Below are positions 1 to 7,882 of a DNA stretch of 64,000 bases, piece after piece; positions within the stretch are counted from its first letter, which is position 1, and each line of letters opens with the position of its first letter. Location of the stretch: the NCBI RefSeq assembly GCF_014489075.1, contig NZ_JACTGR010000001.1, positions 310,001 to 374,000 of the forward strand, given 5' to 3'. Below the pieces are notes generated by a model that was not told where the DNA came from, did not search any database, and saw only the letters and a list, made by a program, of their open reading frames with translations. Source of the DNA: Sphingomonas sp. JC676. GTDB lineage: Bacteria; Pseudomonadota; Alphaproteobacteria; Sphingomonadales; Sphingomonadaceae. The position numbers were made by a program, and so were the translations under genes.

Positions 1-1
1 G

Positions 2-268
2 GGCTTCGGGGCACTCAAGGGGCTGATCCTGGCGAGCATCGCGTTCCTGCTGCTCGTCCTGGTGTTCGACACGGTGGGCGGCGGCCCTTCGCAGCGGCCC
101 GACTGGATCACCAAGTCGGTGACCTATCCGATGCTCGACGCGACCAGCGCGGGGATCGCCGACTTCGTCGACCGGCGGCGCAAGGGCGAACCGGTGTTCG
201 GCGGGGAAAAGCCGGCCGACGACACCGGCAACAAGAGCAGCCATGCTAATTCGATGCAGGGCACTTAG
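2..268 (+). CDS. CvpA family membrane protein, C-terminal part
   Basis: The reading frame is already open at the left edge, so only the last 88 residues are present. It begins with a hydrophobic helix (LILASIAFLLLVLVF) followed by a polar tail with RPDWITKSVTYPMLD, the pattern seen where the last membrane helix of CvpA (colicin V production) proteins gives way to a soluble tail. CvpA is an inner-membrane protein; its molecular role is not settled. The gene ends 40 bases before the NifU-like gene and probably belongs to the same transcription unit. The family call rests on a short fragment, so it is moderate. Confidence 0.6.
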   Translation, partial: GFGALKGLILASIAFLLLVLVFDTVGGGPSQRPDWITKSVTYPMLDATSAGIADFVDRRRKGEPVFGGEKPADDTGNKSSHANSMQGT

Positions 269-308
269 CCCCTCGCATCTCGGCGCTCGCTCCCTTAAGT
301 CGGGAAGG

Positions 309-734
309 ATGAATGCGCCGCTCTACAACACGCAAATCCTGCGGCTGGCCGCTTCGATTCCGTTCCAGGACCGGCTGCCGGATCCTGCAGCGACATCCGA
401 GAAACGCTCGCCGGTGTGCGGGAGCCGGGTGACAGTCGATATCGACATGGTGGACGGACACGTCTCCGGCGTCGGGATGCTGGTGCGGGCGTGCGCGCTG
501 GGCCAGGCTTCGGCGTCGCTGATGGCGGCGCACGCCGTGGGGCGGACCGCCGAGGAACTGGCGACCGCGCGCAACCAGCTGACCGCATGGCTGGCCGGCG
601 AACGCGCGGCGCCGCCCGAATGGCCCGGGCTCGACATCTTCATTCCCGCGCTGCCGCACCGCGCGCGGCATCCCTCGATCCGGCTGGCGTTCGAGGCGGC
701 GGCCGAGGCCGCTGCCGAAGCGGGAGCGCGCTGA
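309..734 (+). CDS. NifU-like iron-sulfur scaffold protein lacking the third ligand
   Basis: This 141-residue protein resembles the IscU/NifU scaffold fold on which [2Fe-2S] clusters are built. RSPVCGS (Cys37) and ACALGQASASLM (Cys62) match the first two cluster-binding cysteine motifs. The region where a third cysteine is expected (RIKC-TL in typical members) reads RHPSIRLAF near residue 122, with Ser in the Cys place, and the protein has no third cysteine. I chose the ATG at 309 because GGGAAGG lies just upstream and the conserved sequence starts there; an in-frame ATG at 243 lies inside the upstream gene. The stop overlaps the antiporter start (CTGATG), so the two are translationally coupled. 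It may bind a labile cluster or serve another role. Confidence 0.65.
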   Translation: MNAPLYNTQILRLAASIPFQDRLPDPAATSEKRSPVCGSRVTVDIDMVDGHVSGVGMLVRACALGQASASLMAAHAVGRTAEELATARNQLTAWLAGERAAPPEWPGLDIFIPALPHRARHPSIRLAFEAAAEAAAEAGAR

Positions 735-2524
735 TGGAGGCGCATGGCGATGGCGGACTCTCGCTGCTGAGAGATGCCGTGCCGATGCTGGGCTTCGCGC
801 TCGTCTTCGTGCTGCTGTTTCGACGGCTCGGACTGGGCCAGACGCTGGGTTTCCTGGTCGCGGGCGCGGTGGTGGGGCCGCAGGTGCTCGGACTGGTCGG
901 CGGGGCCGAGGCCAAGATGGGCTTTGCCGAGCTCGGCATTGCGCTGCTGCTGTTCCTGGTCGGGCTCGAGCTGAGCCCGAGCCGCCTGTGGCGGATGCGG
1001 CGCGACATATTCGGACTCGGCCTGATGCAGGTATCGCTGTGCGGGCTGGCGCTGGCGGGGCTGGTGTGGCTGGCGACGCAGTCGACGGTGGGCGCAGCGC
1101 TGGCGCTCGGCCTGCCGCTGGCTTTGTCCTCCACCGCGCAGGTGCTGCCGCTGCTGCAATCGGCGGGGCGGCTGCGTACTCCATTCGGCGAGCGTGCCTT
1201 CGCGATCCTGCTGTTCCAGGATCTGTCGATCGTGCCGCTGATCACGATCGTCGCGGCGCTCTCGCGCAACCCGGCAGACATGGGCGGCCCGCCGGGATGG
1301 ATGCTGGCGCTCTACACCGTCGCGGCGATCCTGGGGCTGGTGCTCGCCGGGCGCTTCCTGCTCAGCCCGCTGTTCCGGCTGATCGGCAATCTCGGCGAGC
1401 GCGAGATGTTCGTGTTCGCCGGGCTGTTCGCGGTGATCGCCAGCGCGGCGCTGATGGAGGCGCTCGGCCTTTCCGCGGCGTTGGGGGCGTTCATTGCGGG
1501 CGTGATGTTGGCGGATTCGCCCTATCGGCACGAGCTGGAGGCGGACGTCGACCCGTTCCGCTCGATTCTGCTCGGACTGTTCTTCCTCGCAGTGGGGATG
1601 ACGCTCGACCTGCACGCGATCGCCGCGAACCCGCTGTTCGTCGCCGGGATGGCGTTTGCGTTGATCGTTATCAAGGCGGCGCTGATCATGGGGATGGCGA
1701 TGCTGTTCGGCGCCAAGCTGCGCGGGGCCTTCGCGCTGGGCGTACTGCTGAGCCAGGGCGGTGAGTTCGGCTTCGTGCTGTTCGCCCAGGCGCAGAATGC
1801 GATGCTAATCGAAGGCCGCGCGGCGAGCCTGTTCGGCGCGATCGTGACGCTGTCGATGGCGACCACGCCGTTCCTGATGATGGCGACCAAGAAACTGCGC
1901 GCCGAACCCGAGCGGAGCAGTGATCACCTGGAGGCGCCGCAGCAGGAGGGGAGCAACGCGGTCGTCGTCGGCTATGGCCGGTTCGGCCAGACGGTGGCGC
2001 AGATGCTAATCGGGCAGGGCATTTCGGTGACGCTGGTGGATACCGATGTCGAGATGATCGAGACCGCCGGCGATTTCGGCATGAAGGTCTATTATGGCGA
2101 CGGCACGCGCACCGACATATTGCGCCAGGCCGGCGCCGCCGATGCCGAGCTGCTGCTGTTCTGCCAGGACGGCAACAAGCTCGATACCGAGGCGATCGAG
2201 GCGATCCACCACACCTTTCCCCAGGCGACGATCTTCGTGCGCGCCTATGACCGGCGATCGGTGATCAAGATGAAGGGCGCGCCGGTGGCGGGCATTGTCC
2301 GCGAGATGCTGGAAAGCGCGATCGTGATGGCACGGCTGGCGATGGAAGCGGTGGGTGTCGACAGCACCGAGGTCGACAAGACCGAGAACGAATATCGCCG
2401 CCGCGATTCCGCCCGCCTCCGGGCCCAGGAGGATACGGGCGACCTTTACGCCGCGCGCGACCGCATCTTCAGGCAGGAAGCATTGGAGGATGCCGCGGCG
2501 TTGGCAGGCCGGAAACCGAAGTGA
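734..2524 (+). CDS. KefB/KefC-type cation:proton antiporter with TrkA-N domain
   Basis: The 596-residue protein has the two-part build of the CPA2 family. The first ~390 residues are a bundle of hydrophobic helices with FLVGLELSPSRLW and a LSQGGEFGFVLF stretch. From about residue 408 there is a Rossmann RCK/TrkA-N domain (VVVGYGRFGQTVAQML, VTLVDTD, YYGDGTRTDILRQAGA) that binds a nucleotide and gates transport. Members exchange K+ or Na+ for H+ across the inner membrane, often in response to electrophiles or glutathione adducts. The start ATG overlaps the upstream stop, and the stop (GTGA) overlaps the dgkA start. Which ion is carried cannot be read from the sequence. Confidence 0.9.
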   Translation: MEAHGDGGLSLLRDAVPMLGFALVFVLLFRRLGLGQTLGFLVAGAVVGPQVLGLVGGAEAKMGFAELGIALLLFLVGLELSPSRLWRMRRDIFGLGLMQVSLCGLALAGLVWLATQSTVGAALALGLPLALSSTAQVLPLLQSAGRLRTPFGERAFAILLFQDLSIVPLITIVAALSRNPADMGGPPGWMLALYTVAAILGLVLAGRFLLSPLFRLIGNLGEREMFVFAGLFAVIASAALMEALGLSAALGAFIAGVMLADSPYRHELEADVDPFRSILLGLFFLAVGMTLDLHAIAANPLFVAGMAFALIVIKAALIMGMAMLFGAKLRGAFALGVLLSQGGEFGFVLFAQAQNAMLIEGRAASLFGAIVTLSMATTPFLMMATKKLRAEPERSSDHLEAPQQEGSNAVVVGYGRFGQTVAQMLIGQGISVTLVDTDVEMIETAGDFGMKVYYGDGTRTDILRQAGAADAELLLFCQDGNKLDTEAIEAIHHTFPQATIFVRAYDRRSVIKMKGAPVAGIVREMLESAIVMARLAMEAVGVDSTEVDKTENEYRRRDSARLRAQEDTGDLYAARDRIFRQEALEDAAALAGRKPK

Positions 2525-2901
2525 AGAATCGGCCCTTCCGGGTGCGGATGGGCTTCGCGGTGACAGGGATCCGCGCGTGCTGGCACGGCGAGGCGAGCTT
2601 CCGCGCACAGGTGCGGCTCGCGGGGCTGGCGCTGGCGGCGCTTCTGGTGCTGCGCCCGGCGTCGGTGTGGTGGGCGGCGATCGCGCTCTGCTGCGCGATG
2701 GTGCTGGCGCTCGAACTGGTCAATTCGGCGGTGGAAGCGGTGATCGACCGGCTGCATCCGGAGATCCATCCTTCGATCGGGCTCGCCAAGGACATGCTGG
2801 CCGGCGCGGTGCTGGTGATGAGCTTCGCCTCGCTGCTGGTCGGCGTGGCGATGGTGGTGGATGCGGGGCCAGCGTTCCTAGGCGAGATCGGAGTATATTA
2901 A
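2521..2901 (+). CDS. dgkA: diacylglycerol kinase
   Basis: This small integral membrane enzyme (126 residues) phosphorylates diacylglycerol to phosphatidic acid, recycling lipid left from membrane-derived glucan synthesis. The family signature is clear: ELVNSAVEAVIDR around residues 65-77 and the KDMLAGAVL stretch after it, with three hydrophobic segments. Length is normal for prokaryotic DgkA (about 120). It starts at a GTG inside the GTGA overlap with the antiporter, and its TAA shares one base with the ATG of the next gene (TAATG), so the run from the NifU-like gene to 3233 looks like one operon. Confidence 0.92.
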   Translation: MKNRPFRVRMGFAVTGIRACWHGEASFRAQVRLAGLALAALLVLRPASVWWAAIALCCAMVLALELVNSAVEAVIDRLHPEIHPSIGLAKDMLAGAVLVMSFASLLVGVAMVVDAGPAFLGEIGVY

Positions 2902-3233
2902 TGCGGCTAGTGACGATCCTCGCGGCGCTTTCGGGCGCTTTGGCGGTAGCGGCAGGCGCGTTCGGCGCGCATGGCGCGAGCGGCGAGGCAGTCGAGTGGC
3001 TGAAGACCGGTGGGCATTACCAGCTCGTCCATGCCGTGGCGGCTTTGGTCGCGGTGCGGATGGAAGCGAAGGGGCCGGCCTGGCTGTTCCTCGTCGGCGG
3101 CGCGTTGTTCGCCGGGACGCTGTACCTGATGGCGCTGGGATGTCCGCGCTGGCTGGGCGCGGTGACCCCGCTGGGCGGCGCGGCGCTGATCGCGGGCTGG
3201 CTGTGGCTGGCATGGCACGCAACTCGGAAATGA
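2901..3233 (+). CDS. DUF423 family membrane protein
   Basis: The 110-residue protein has four hydrophobic segments and DUF423 hallmarks: an N-terminal GAFGAHGASGEAVEWLKTG segment, then YQLVHAVAAL and FAGTLYLMALG. Its function is unknown; it sits in the inner membrane. It is the last gene of the run that starts near 309 and is coupled to dgkA through a TAATG overlap. After its stop there are about 160 bases before the tyrosinase gene, so that gene probably has its own promoter. Confidence 0.85.
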   Translation: MRLVTILAALSGALAVAAGAFGAHGASGEAVEWLKTGGHYQLVHAVAALVAVRMEAKGPAWLFLVGGALFAGTLYLMALGCPRWLGAVTPLGGAALIAGWLWLAWHATRK

Positions 3234-3297
3234 GCGACCGAGCGGGAGCCTGACTCGCGCGGCACGTCACTTGGGAATTCCCCGCGCCCGTAAGTAA

Positions 3298-3314
3298 GCA
3301 ACCAGAATGGTTGC
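3298..3314. promoter_or_regulatory. small palindrome upstream of the tyrosinase gene
   Basis: GCAACC-AGAAT-GGTTGC is a perfect 6-bp inverted repeat with a 5-base centre, about 80 bases before the tyrosinase start. It is followed by GCGCATTGTTGCAG, which repeats the TTGC half. It could be an operator or a short RNA hairpin; no T-run follows, so it is not a convincing terminator for the preceding operon. Confidence 0.3.
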
Positions 3315-3391
3315 GCATTGTTGCAGTAGTCAGAGAGAAGTGGGAAAATAAACCTACGATCGTGCGAGTCGCGACAGTGGAGCGGATTCTC

Positions 3392-4819
3392 ATGTACATC
3401 AGCAGGCGCGAAATCCTTACAGGTGGCACCAGCATCGCAATGTATGTTTCGTTGGGCGGGTGTGAATGGTTAAAGAAGAAAATAGAAAACAGGCCAGTAC
3501 GGCGCGATGTTTCTACCCTGGGACCCAACGACCCGATCTTGCAGGCGTATCGCGACGGCGTAAGCCTGATGCAGGCACTGCCCGCAGGCGATGCGCGCAA
3601 TTGGAACAAGCAGGCATCCATCCACCAGAATTTCTGCCCGCACGGCAACTGGTTTTTCCTGCCATGGCATCGGGGATATCTGCTCTCGTTCGAGCGGATC
3701 ATCCGCAAGCTCACCGGCGTGGCAGACTTCGCGCTGCCTTACTGGAACTGGTCGTGCAACCGGGCGATCCCCGCGCCGTTCTGGCAGGCGGGGAGCCCGC
3801 TCAACCATTCCCCGCGTTGGATCGGTCCGAGCGACCAGGCGGACGCCAGCATCGTGGGACCGGCCAACATCGCCGCGATCCTGAACGAAACCGATTTCGA
3901 GCTGTTTGCGAGCGGCTTCGCCACCGCATTGCGCGGCGCGGGCGGGAGCACGGGGCGGCTGGAAGGGGGACCGCACAACTATATTCACGGCAGCTTCGTG
4001 GGCGGAACGATGGCGAGCTACATGTCGCCGCTCGACCCGATCTTCTGGCTCCACCACAACATTCTCGATTATCTGTGGCTCGAATGGAACAGCCGCGGCA
4101 ACGCCAACTCGAACGACCCCGTCTATACCGGGATGCAGATCAGCGGGCAGTTCTGCGACGAGAATGGCGCTCCGATCGAGTATAATGTCGGCGCGATGAT
4201 CCTGGCGCCGCTGATCTCGTATCGCTTCGAGGCACCGCACGCTTGTCCCAAGCTCGCGACCAAGGTCGACGAGGCGGTGCTCAAGAAGTTTCTCCAGCAG
4301 GGCGCGAGGGTTCGGCTCCAGACGACGCGGGCGTTCCCGCCGGCGGCGCAAGAGGTGCAACTGGGCGGCGCGCGAGCACCCCGAGTCCAGCTGTCGCTTG
4401 CGGCGGAGGCCGCGCGGATCGGCTTTGACGAAAAATCGCCGCAACGCGTCTTGCTGCGGCTCGACGATGTGAAGCAGCCGGTGGACGAGAATTTCTATGT
4501 CCGCGTGTTCGTCGGGCTGCCGGAAGGCACGGATCCGTCGCCCGATTCACCTTATTATGCGGGCGCTTTCGCCTTCTTCGCCGACCAGGGACATCACGAG
4601 GGCGTGGGGTCGACCTTCCTCGTCGATGTCTCGCCGACCCTTGCGCGCCTGCGGGCGGAAGGCCGGATCCAAGGCGACGGCAATGTGCCGATCACGCTGG
4701 TGACGGTGCCGAATGCGGGCAAGCCTCGGCTTGCCGCGGCACAGATACCCCCCTTGTCGATTGGTGCGGTGACGCCGGTGCTGATCCCGCGCATGCCAAA
4801 GCCGCAGCCGTTGAAATGA
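3392..4819 (+). CDS. Tat-exported tyrosinase / polyphenol oxidase-like lipoprotein
   Basis: Type-3 copper oxidases of this family oxidise phenols to quinones. All six expected copper ligands are visible: CuA IHQNFC (His78), CPHGNW (His84) and LPWHR (His93); CuB PHNYIH (His195, His199) and the FWLHHN pair (221-222). The Cys in IHQNFC matches the thioether Cys of plant polyphenol oxidases. A C-terminal beta-rich part (FYVRVFVGLPEG, YAGAFAFF) resembles the plant-type C-terminal domain. I start at the ATG at 3392 because it yields MYISRREIL, a twin-arginine signal, ending in LGGC (Cys24), a plausible lipobox, with GGAGCGG upstream; an ATG at 3311 is in frame but adds an unlikely leader. It overlaps the next gene by ATGA. 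Substrate is unknown. Confidence 0.85.
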   Translation: MYISRREILTGGTSIAMYVSLGGCEWLKKKIENRPVRRDVSTLGPNDPILQAYRDGVSLMQALPAGDARNWNKQASIHQNFCPHGNWFFLPWHRGYLLSFERIIRKLTGVADFALPYWNWSCNRAIPAPFWQAGSPLNHSPRWIGPSDQADASIVGPANIAAILNETDFELFASGFATALRGAGGSTGRLEGGPHNYIHGSFVGGTMASYMSPLDPIFWLHHNILDYLWLEWNSRGNANSNDPVYTGMQISGQFCDENGAPIEYNVGAMILAPLISYRFEAPHACPKLATKVDEAVLKKFLQQGARVRLQTTRAFPPAAQEVQLGGARAPRVQLSLAAEAARIGFDEKSPQRVLLRLDDVKQPVDENFYVRVFVGLPEGTDPSPDSPYYAGAFAFFADQGHHEGVGSTFLVDVSPTLARLRAEGRIQGDGNVPITLVTVPNAGKPRLAAAQIPPLSIGAVTPVLIPRMPKPQPLK

Positions 4820-5217
4820 GAGTGGCGTCTCCGGGTCTCGCATGCGCCATGGCGGTGCTCCAGGCGTGCACGGGACCGGGAGGAGGCAATGAGATGGCGA
4901 TGCGCCAGGAGCGTGCCGGGGCCGTGCAGCGCCTCGCGCCGGGCGTCCGTGAGGCACTGGTGGAGGTGCCGCCGGGGGAGCGGACGGTGGTCTATCTGGA
5001 GATCACGCACATCGACAATGTCGCGCGAAAGCCGGTGACGCTGATCGTCGCGCCGGAGGGCGGCGGCGAGCCGATCGCGCGGCTCGCGCTCTACCCGCCT
5101 GACCAGCCCGCTCGCTTTGCGCTGCGCGTGCCGGGCGACACGCGCCGGTTGCGCGTCCGTCTCGGGGAAGCGGCCGGCGACACGCCCGCGTCCATCGAGT
5201 TGCGGGTCGCGCGCTAG
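4816..5217 (+). CDS. small lipoprotein coupled to the tyrosinase
   Basis: I do not recognise this 133-residue protein. It opens with a short signal peptide ending in LQAC (Cys18), so it is a likely lipoprotein. The rest predicts mainly beta strands (TVVYLEITHIDNV, PVTLIVAP, RFALRVPGDTRRLRVRL) with no further cysteine. It overlaps the tyrosinase by ATGA and is therefore translated with it. A role as copper-loading or folding helper, or as a second subunit, is an inference from the coupling; it shows no obvious similarity to the MelC1 caddie protein and has few His or Met residues for metal binding. Confidence 0.75.
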   Translation: MRVASPGLACAMAVLQACTGPGGGNEMAMRQERAGAVQRLAPGVREALVEVPPGERTVVYLEITHIDNVARKPVTLIVAPEGGGEPIARLALYPPDQPARFALRVPGDTRRLRVRLGEAAGDTPASIELRVAR

Positions 5218-5218
5218 A

Positions 5219-7093
5219 TCACTCTCCTGCGACGAGCTTCGCGACGCCCGCCGCGATGGTCGGGTGGTACCCCGCCTTGGCCTGCTCGAAGAGCTGGCGC
5301 GCGATCGGCTTGCCCCAGTCGCCCTGTGCCATCAGCCCGCGATAGACCGGATAGATGAGCAGGCCCCGGCCGACGCTGGTGGCAAAAGCGCGGATCGAAG
5401 GGAGCGCGGGGTCGTAGCGGTTGGCGATCGCCAGCTCGGCCCAGGCCGAGCGGACATAGGCGTTGGCGGAGGCGGACAGGCCGAGGGTCTCGTCGAGTTC
5501 CTTGAGGCGCGCGGGCGTCTGCTGGCGGGGGAGGCCGTTCAGGAAGCGCAGCCATTGCTGGGTGCTCCAGCCCTGGGGCTGGACGGCGGAGATCGGGCCG
5601 CCCGCCTTGACTGCGGCGAGCTTGGCGTCAACCGCGGCGAGCGTGGCCGAGCTGATATGGACGGCATTGTCGGGAAGGCCCGGCTGATAGACCCAGCGAT
5701 CGAGCTGAAGCTTCGCCTCGAGCGCCTTGTCGCCCTTGATCAGGTTCTTGCGCAGGTCCGCCAGGAAGCCCGCGCTGGTTTGGGGCTGGAAGGCGTGGCG
5801 ATCGAAATAGGATTTGAGATAGGCGTCCCACTTGGCGCGGCCGACCGCGTGCTCGATCGTGCGCAGGAAGGTCGAGCCCTTGAAATAGTCGAGCTGGCCG
5901 GCGGTGGCGCCGGGATCGCCGTGGAGGCGGGTGGTGGGGGCGTCCTGGCCGCCGGCCTCGCGGATGTCCTTGTTCAGGCCGTCCCAGTCGAGATCGGCAT
6001 AGATGGCGGCGCGATCGGGACCGTAGACCGCCTCCATGATGCGGTTCTCGAAATAGGTGGTGAAGCCCTCGTTGAGCCACGAGTCCGACCAGGTCGCGTT
6101 GGTGACGAGGTTGCCCGACCAGCTATGCGCCAGCTCGTGCGCGACGACATCGGTGTTCGAGCGATCGCCGGTGACGATGGTGGGGGTGAGGAAGGTGAGG
6201 GTGGGGTTTTCCATGCCGCCGAACGGGAAGCTGGGCGGCAGGACGAGCATGTCGTAGCGGCCCCAGCGATAGGGGCCGTAGAGCGCCTGGGCGGCGTCGA
6301 TCATCTTCTCGACATCGCCGACCTCGTGCGCCGCGGCATCGAGCTGTGACGGCTCGGTCCACACGCCCGAGCGGGCCCCGGTGGCCTTGAAGGCGAGATC
6401 GCCGACGGCCATCGCGATGAGATAGGGCGGGACGGGCTTGTCCATCTTGAAGTGGAAGGTCTGCCAGCCGGCGCCGGCAGGCGTGCCCTTGGCGCCGTCG
6501 ATCCGCTCGCCGCTCATCACCGCGACGAGATCGGAAGGCACGGTGATCGCCGCCGACCAGGTCTGGCGGATGCCGGGACTGTCCTGCGTCGGGATCCAGC
6601 TGCGGTTGTTGATCGGCTGGCCCTGGCTGAAAAGGTACGGCTTGGCCTTGCCGGCAGTAAGCTCGGGCGCGAGCCATTGCAGCGCGGAGGCGCCGGGCTT
6701 GGTCCTGTAGCGGATGACGATGCGGTCATTGCCGTCGAGCCGGACGGTCAGCGCCGAGCCGATGTCAGCGTCGCGCGGGCCCACGGTGAAGGTGAGCGGC
6801 TTGCCCTTGGGGCAGGTGACGCTCTCCACGTCGATGTCGTCGACATCGAGTATGATCTCCTTGGCGCCCTTGGCTGCCAGCACGTCGAGCGTCGCGGTGC
6901 CGGAGACGGTCTTGCTCGCGAAGTCGGCCTTGAGGTCGAGCGCGACATGGGTGACGCGGGCGACTTCGGGTTGGGCGTGGGTCCAGACATCCTTCGCTTC
7001 AGGAGCGGTAAGAATCGGGGCGACGGGCGCGGTCTGGGCAATGGCGGAAGTGGTGGTCATGAGCGCGGCAAGGGCCGGGAGGAGGATACGCAT
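5219..7093 (-). CDS. secreted M1 family metallopeptidase (leukotriene A4 hydrolase-like)
   Basis: A 624-residue zinc aminopeptidase with an N-terminal signal peptide (cleavage near AIAQ, residues 17-20), so it acts in the periplasm or outside. The M1 exopeptidase motif GGMENP is at 292-297. The zinc motif HELAH is at 319-323, with the third ligand in WLNEGF (Glu342). The C-terminal helical region (DKALEAKLQLDRWVYQPGLP onward) matches the ARM-like domain of leukotriene A4 hydrolase-type members. Its stop lies one base from the stop of the convergent lipoprotein gene, so transcription units meet here. It likely releases N-terminal amino acids from peptides; epoxide hydrolase activity is not implied. 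Confidence 0.9.
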   Translation of the reverse strand: MRILLPALAALMTTTSAIAQTAPVAPILTAPEAKDVWTHAQPEVARVTHVALDLKADFASKTVSGTATLDVLAAKGAKEIILDVDDIDVESVTCPKGKPLTFTVGPRDADIGSALTVRLDGNDRIVIRYRTKPGASALQWLAPELTAGKAKPYLFSQGQPINNRSWIPTQDSPGIRQTWSAAITVPSDLVAVMSGERIDGAKGTPAGAGWQTFHFKMDKPVPPYLIAMAVGDLAFKATGARSGVWTEPSQLDAAAHEVGDVEKMIDAAQALYGPYRWGRYDMLVLPPSFPFGGMENPTLTFLTPTIVTGDRSNTDVVAHELAHSWSGNLVTNATWSDSWLNEGFTTYFENRIMEAVYGPDRAAIYADLDWDGLNKDIREAGGQDAPTTRLHGDPGATAGQLDYFKGSTFLRTIEHAVGRAKWDAYLKSYFDRHAFQPQTSAGFLADLRKNLIKGDKALEAKLQLDRWVYQPGLPDNAVHISSATLAAVDAKLAAVKAGGPISAVQPQGWSTQQWLRFLNGLPRQQTPARLKELDETLGLSASANAYVRSAWAELAIANRYDPALPSIRAFATSVGRGLLIYPVYRGLMAQGDWGKPIARQLFEQAKAGYHPTIAAGVAKLVAGE

Positions 7094-7203
7094 GGCGGGT
7101 TGCTAAGCCGATCGCGGCTGAACGGCAACTGGCGCCGCCCATCTTCGCGGCGTCCGCTTCCCTCGAACGGCGCGCCGATCTAGGATCGGTTTCGGGGGAT
7201 GCG

Positions 7204-7875
7204 ATGCCACACTATGGTCTGATATTTGCGGCTGCGACGATGCTGCCGGTGGCAGGCGATACACCGGAGCCGCTGCCGATCGATGCGGGGCGCGAGCTTT
7301 ATCCCGCCGATGCGCTAGCCCAGGGGCTGGAAGGCGAGGTGCCGATCAAGGTCCAGGTGAGCCCAACCGGCGAGTTGCGCTGTTCGGCGGCTCCTGGCGG
7401 CCCGCTCGGACCGCTCAAGCGCGCGAGCTGTGCGCTGGTCGCCCAGCGCGGATATTTCCCGCCACGAGTCGAGAGGGGCGTGGCAGTCGCCTCCGACTAT
7501 GCCTTTGTCGTGCGCTGGAACCACAAGACCGACAACAGCCAGTTCGGTGGTGCGATACCCGTCGGGAGGCCGCTATGGGTGACCTATGCCGATTACCCCG
7601 CCGCGGCATCGCACCAGATGATGGACGGCAAGGTTCGCGTCAGCTTCGAGATCAACACGTTCGGCCGCGCCGAGAATTGCGCGATCACACGCTCGAACAC
7701 GACGAGCGTGCTGGCAGACGCGGTTTGTCCACTGATCCTCAGGCGGGCTGCATTTCTGGTGGCACTGGGACCCGATGGCCGCCCCAAGCGGACCGCCGGC
7801 TGGTTCAATGTCGCCTGGCGCTATTGCAGCAATTCCAACATCAAATATTGCCCGAAGCCCGACATAGGCCCCTGA
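7204..7875 (+). CDS. TonB C-terminal-like protein with two repeated domains
   Basis: The 223-residue protein starts with a signal-like hydrophobic segment (LIFAAATMLPVAG) and then carries two modules resembling the TonB C-terminal domain. Module one runs from LEGEVPIKVQVSPTGELRCSA to GYFPPRV (about 39-97). Module two runs from MDGKVRVSFEINTFGRAENCAI to the end. Each has the strand-turn-strand followed by Cys...L...A..F pattern. There is no proline-rich linker or clear ExbB-binding membrane anchor, so it is unlikely to be a working TonB energy transducer. GGGGGATG precedes the start. It stands alone between convergent and divergent genes. Confidence 0.65.
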   Translation: MPHYGLIFAAATMLPVAGDTPEPLPIDAGRELYPADALAQGLEGEVPIKVQVSPTGELRCSAAPGGPLGPLKRASCALVAQRGYFPPRVERGVAVASDYAFVVRWNHKTDNSQFGGAIPVGRPLWVTYADYPAAASHQMMDGKVRVSFEINTFGRAENCAITRSNTTSVLADAVCPLILRRAAFLVALGPDGRPKRTAGWFNVAWRYCSNSNIKYCPKPDIGP

Positions 7876-7882
7876 ACGGCCT

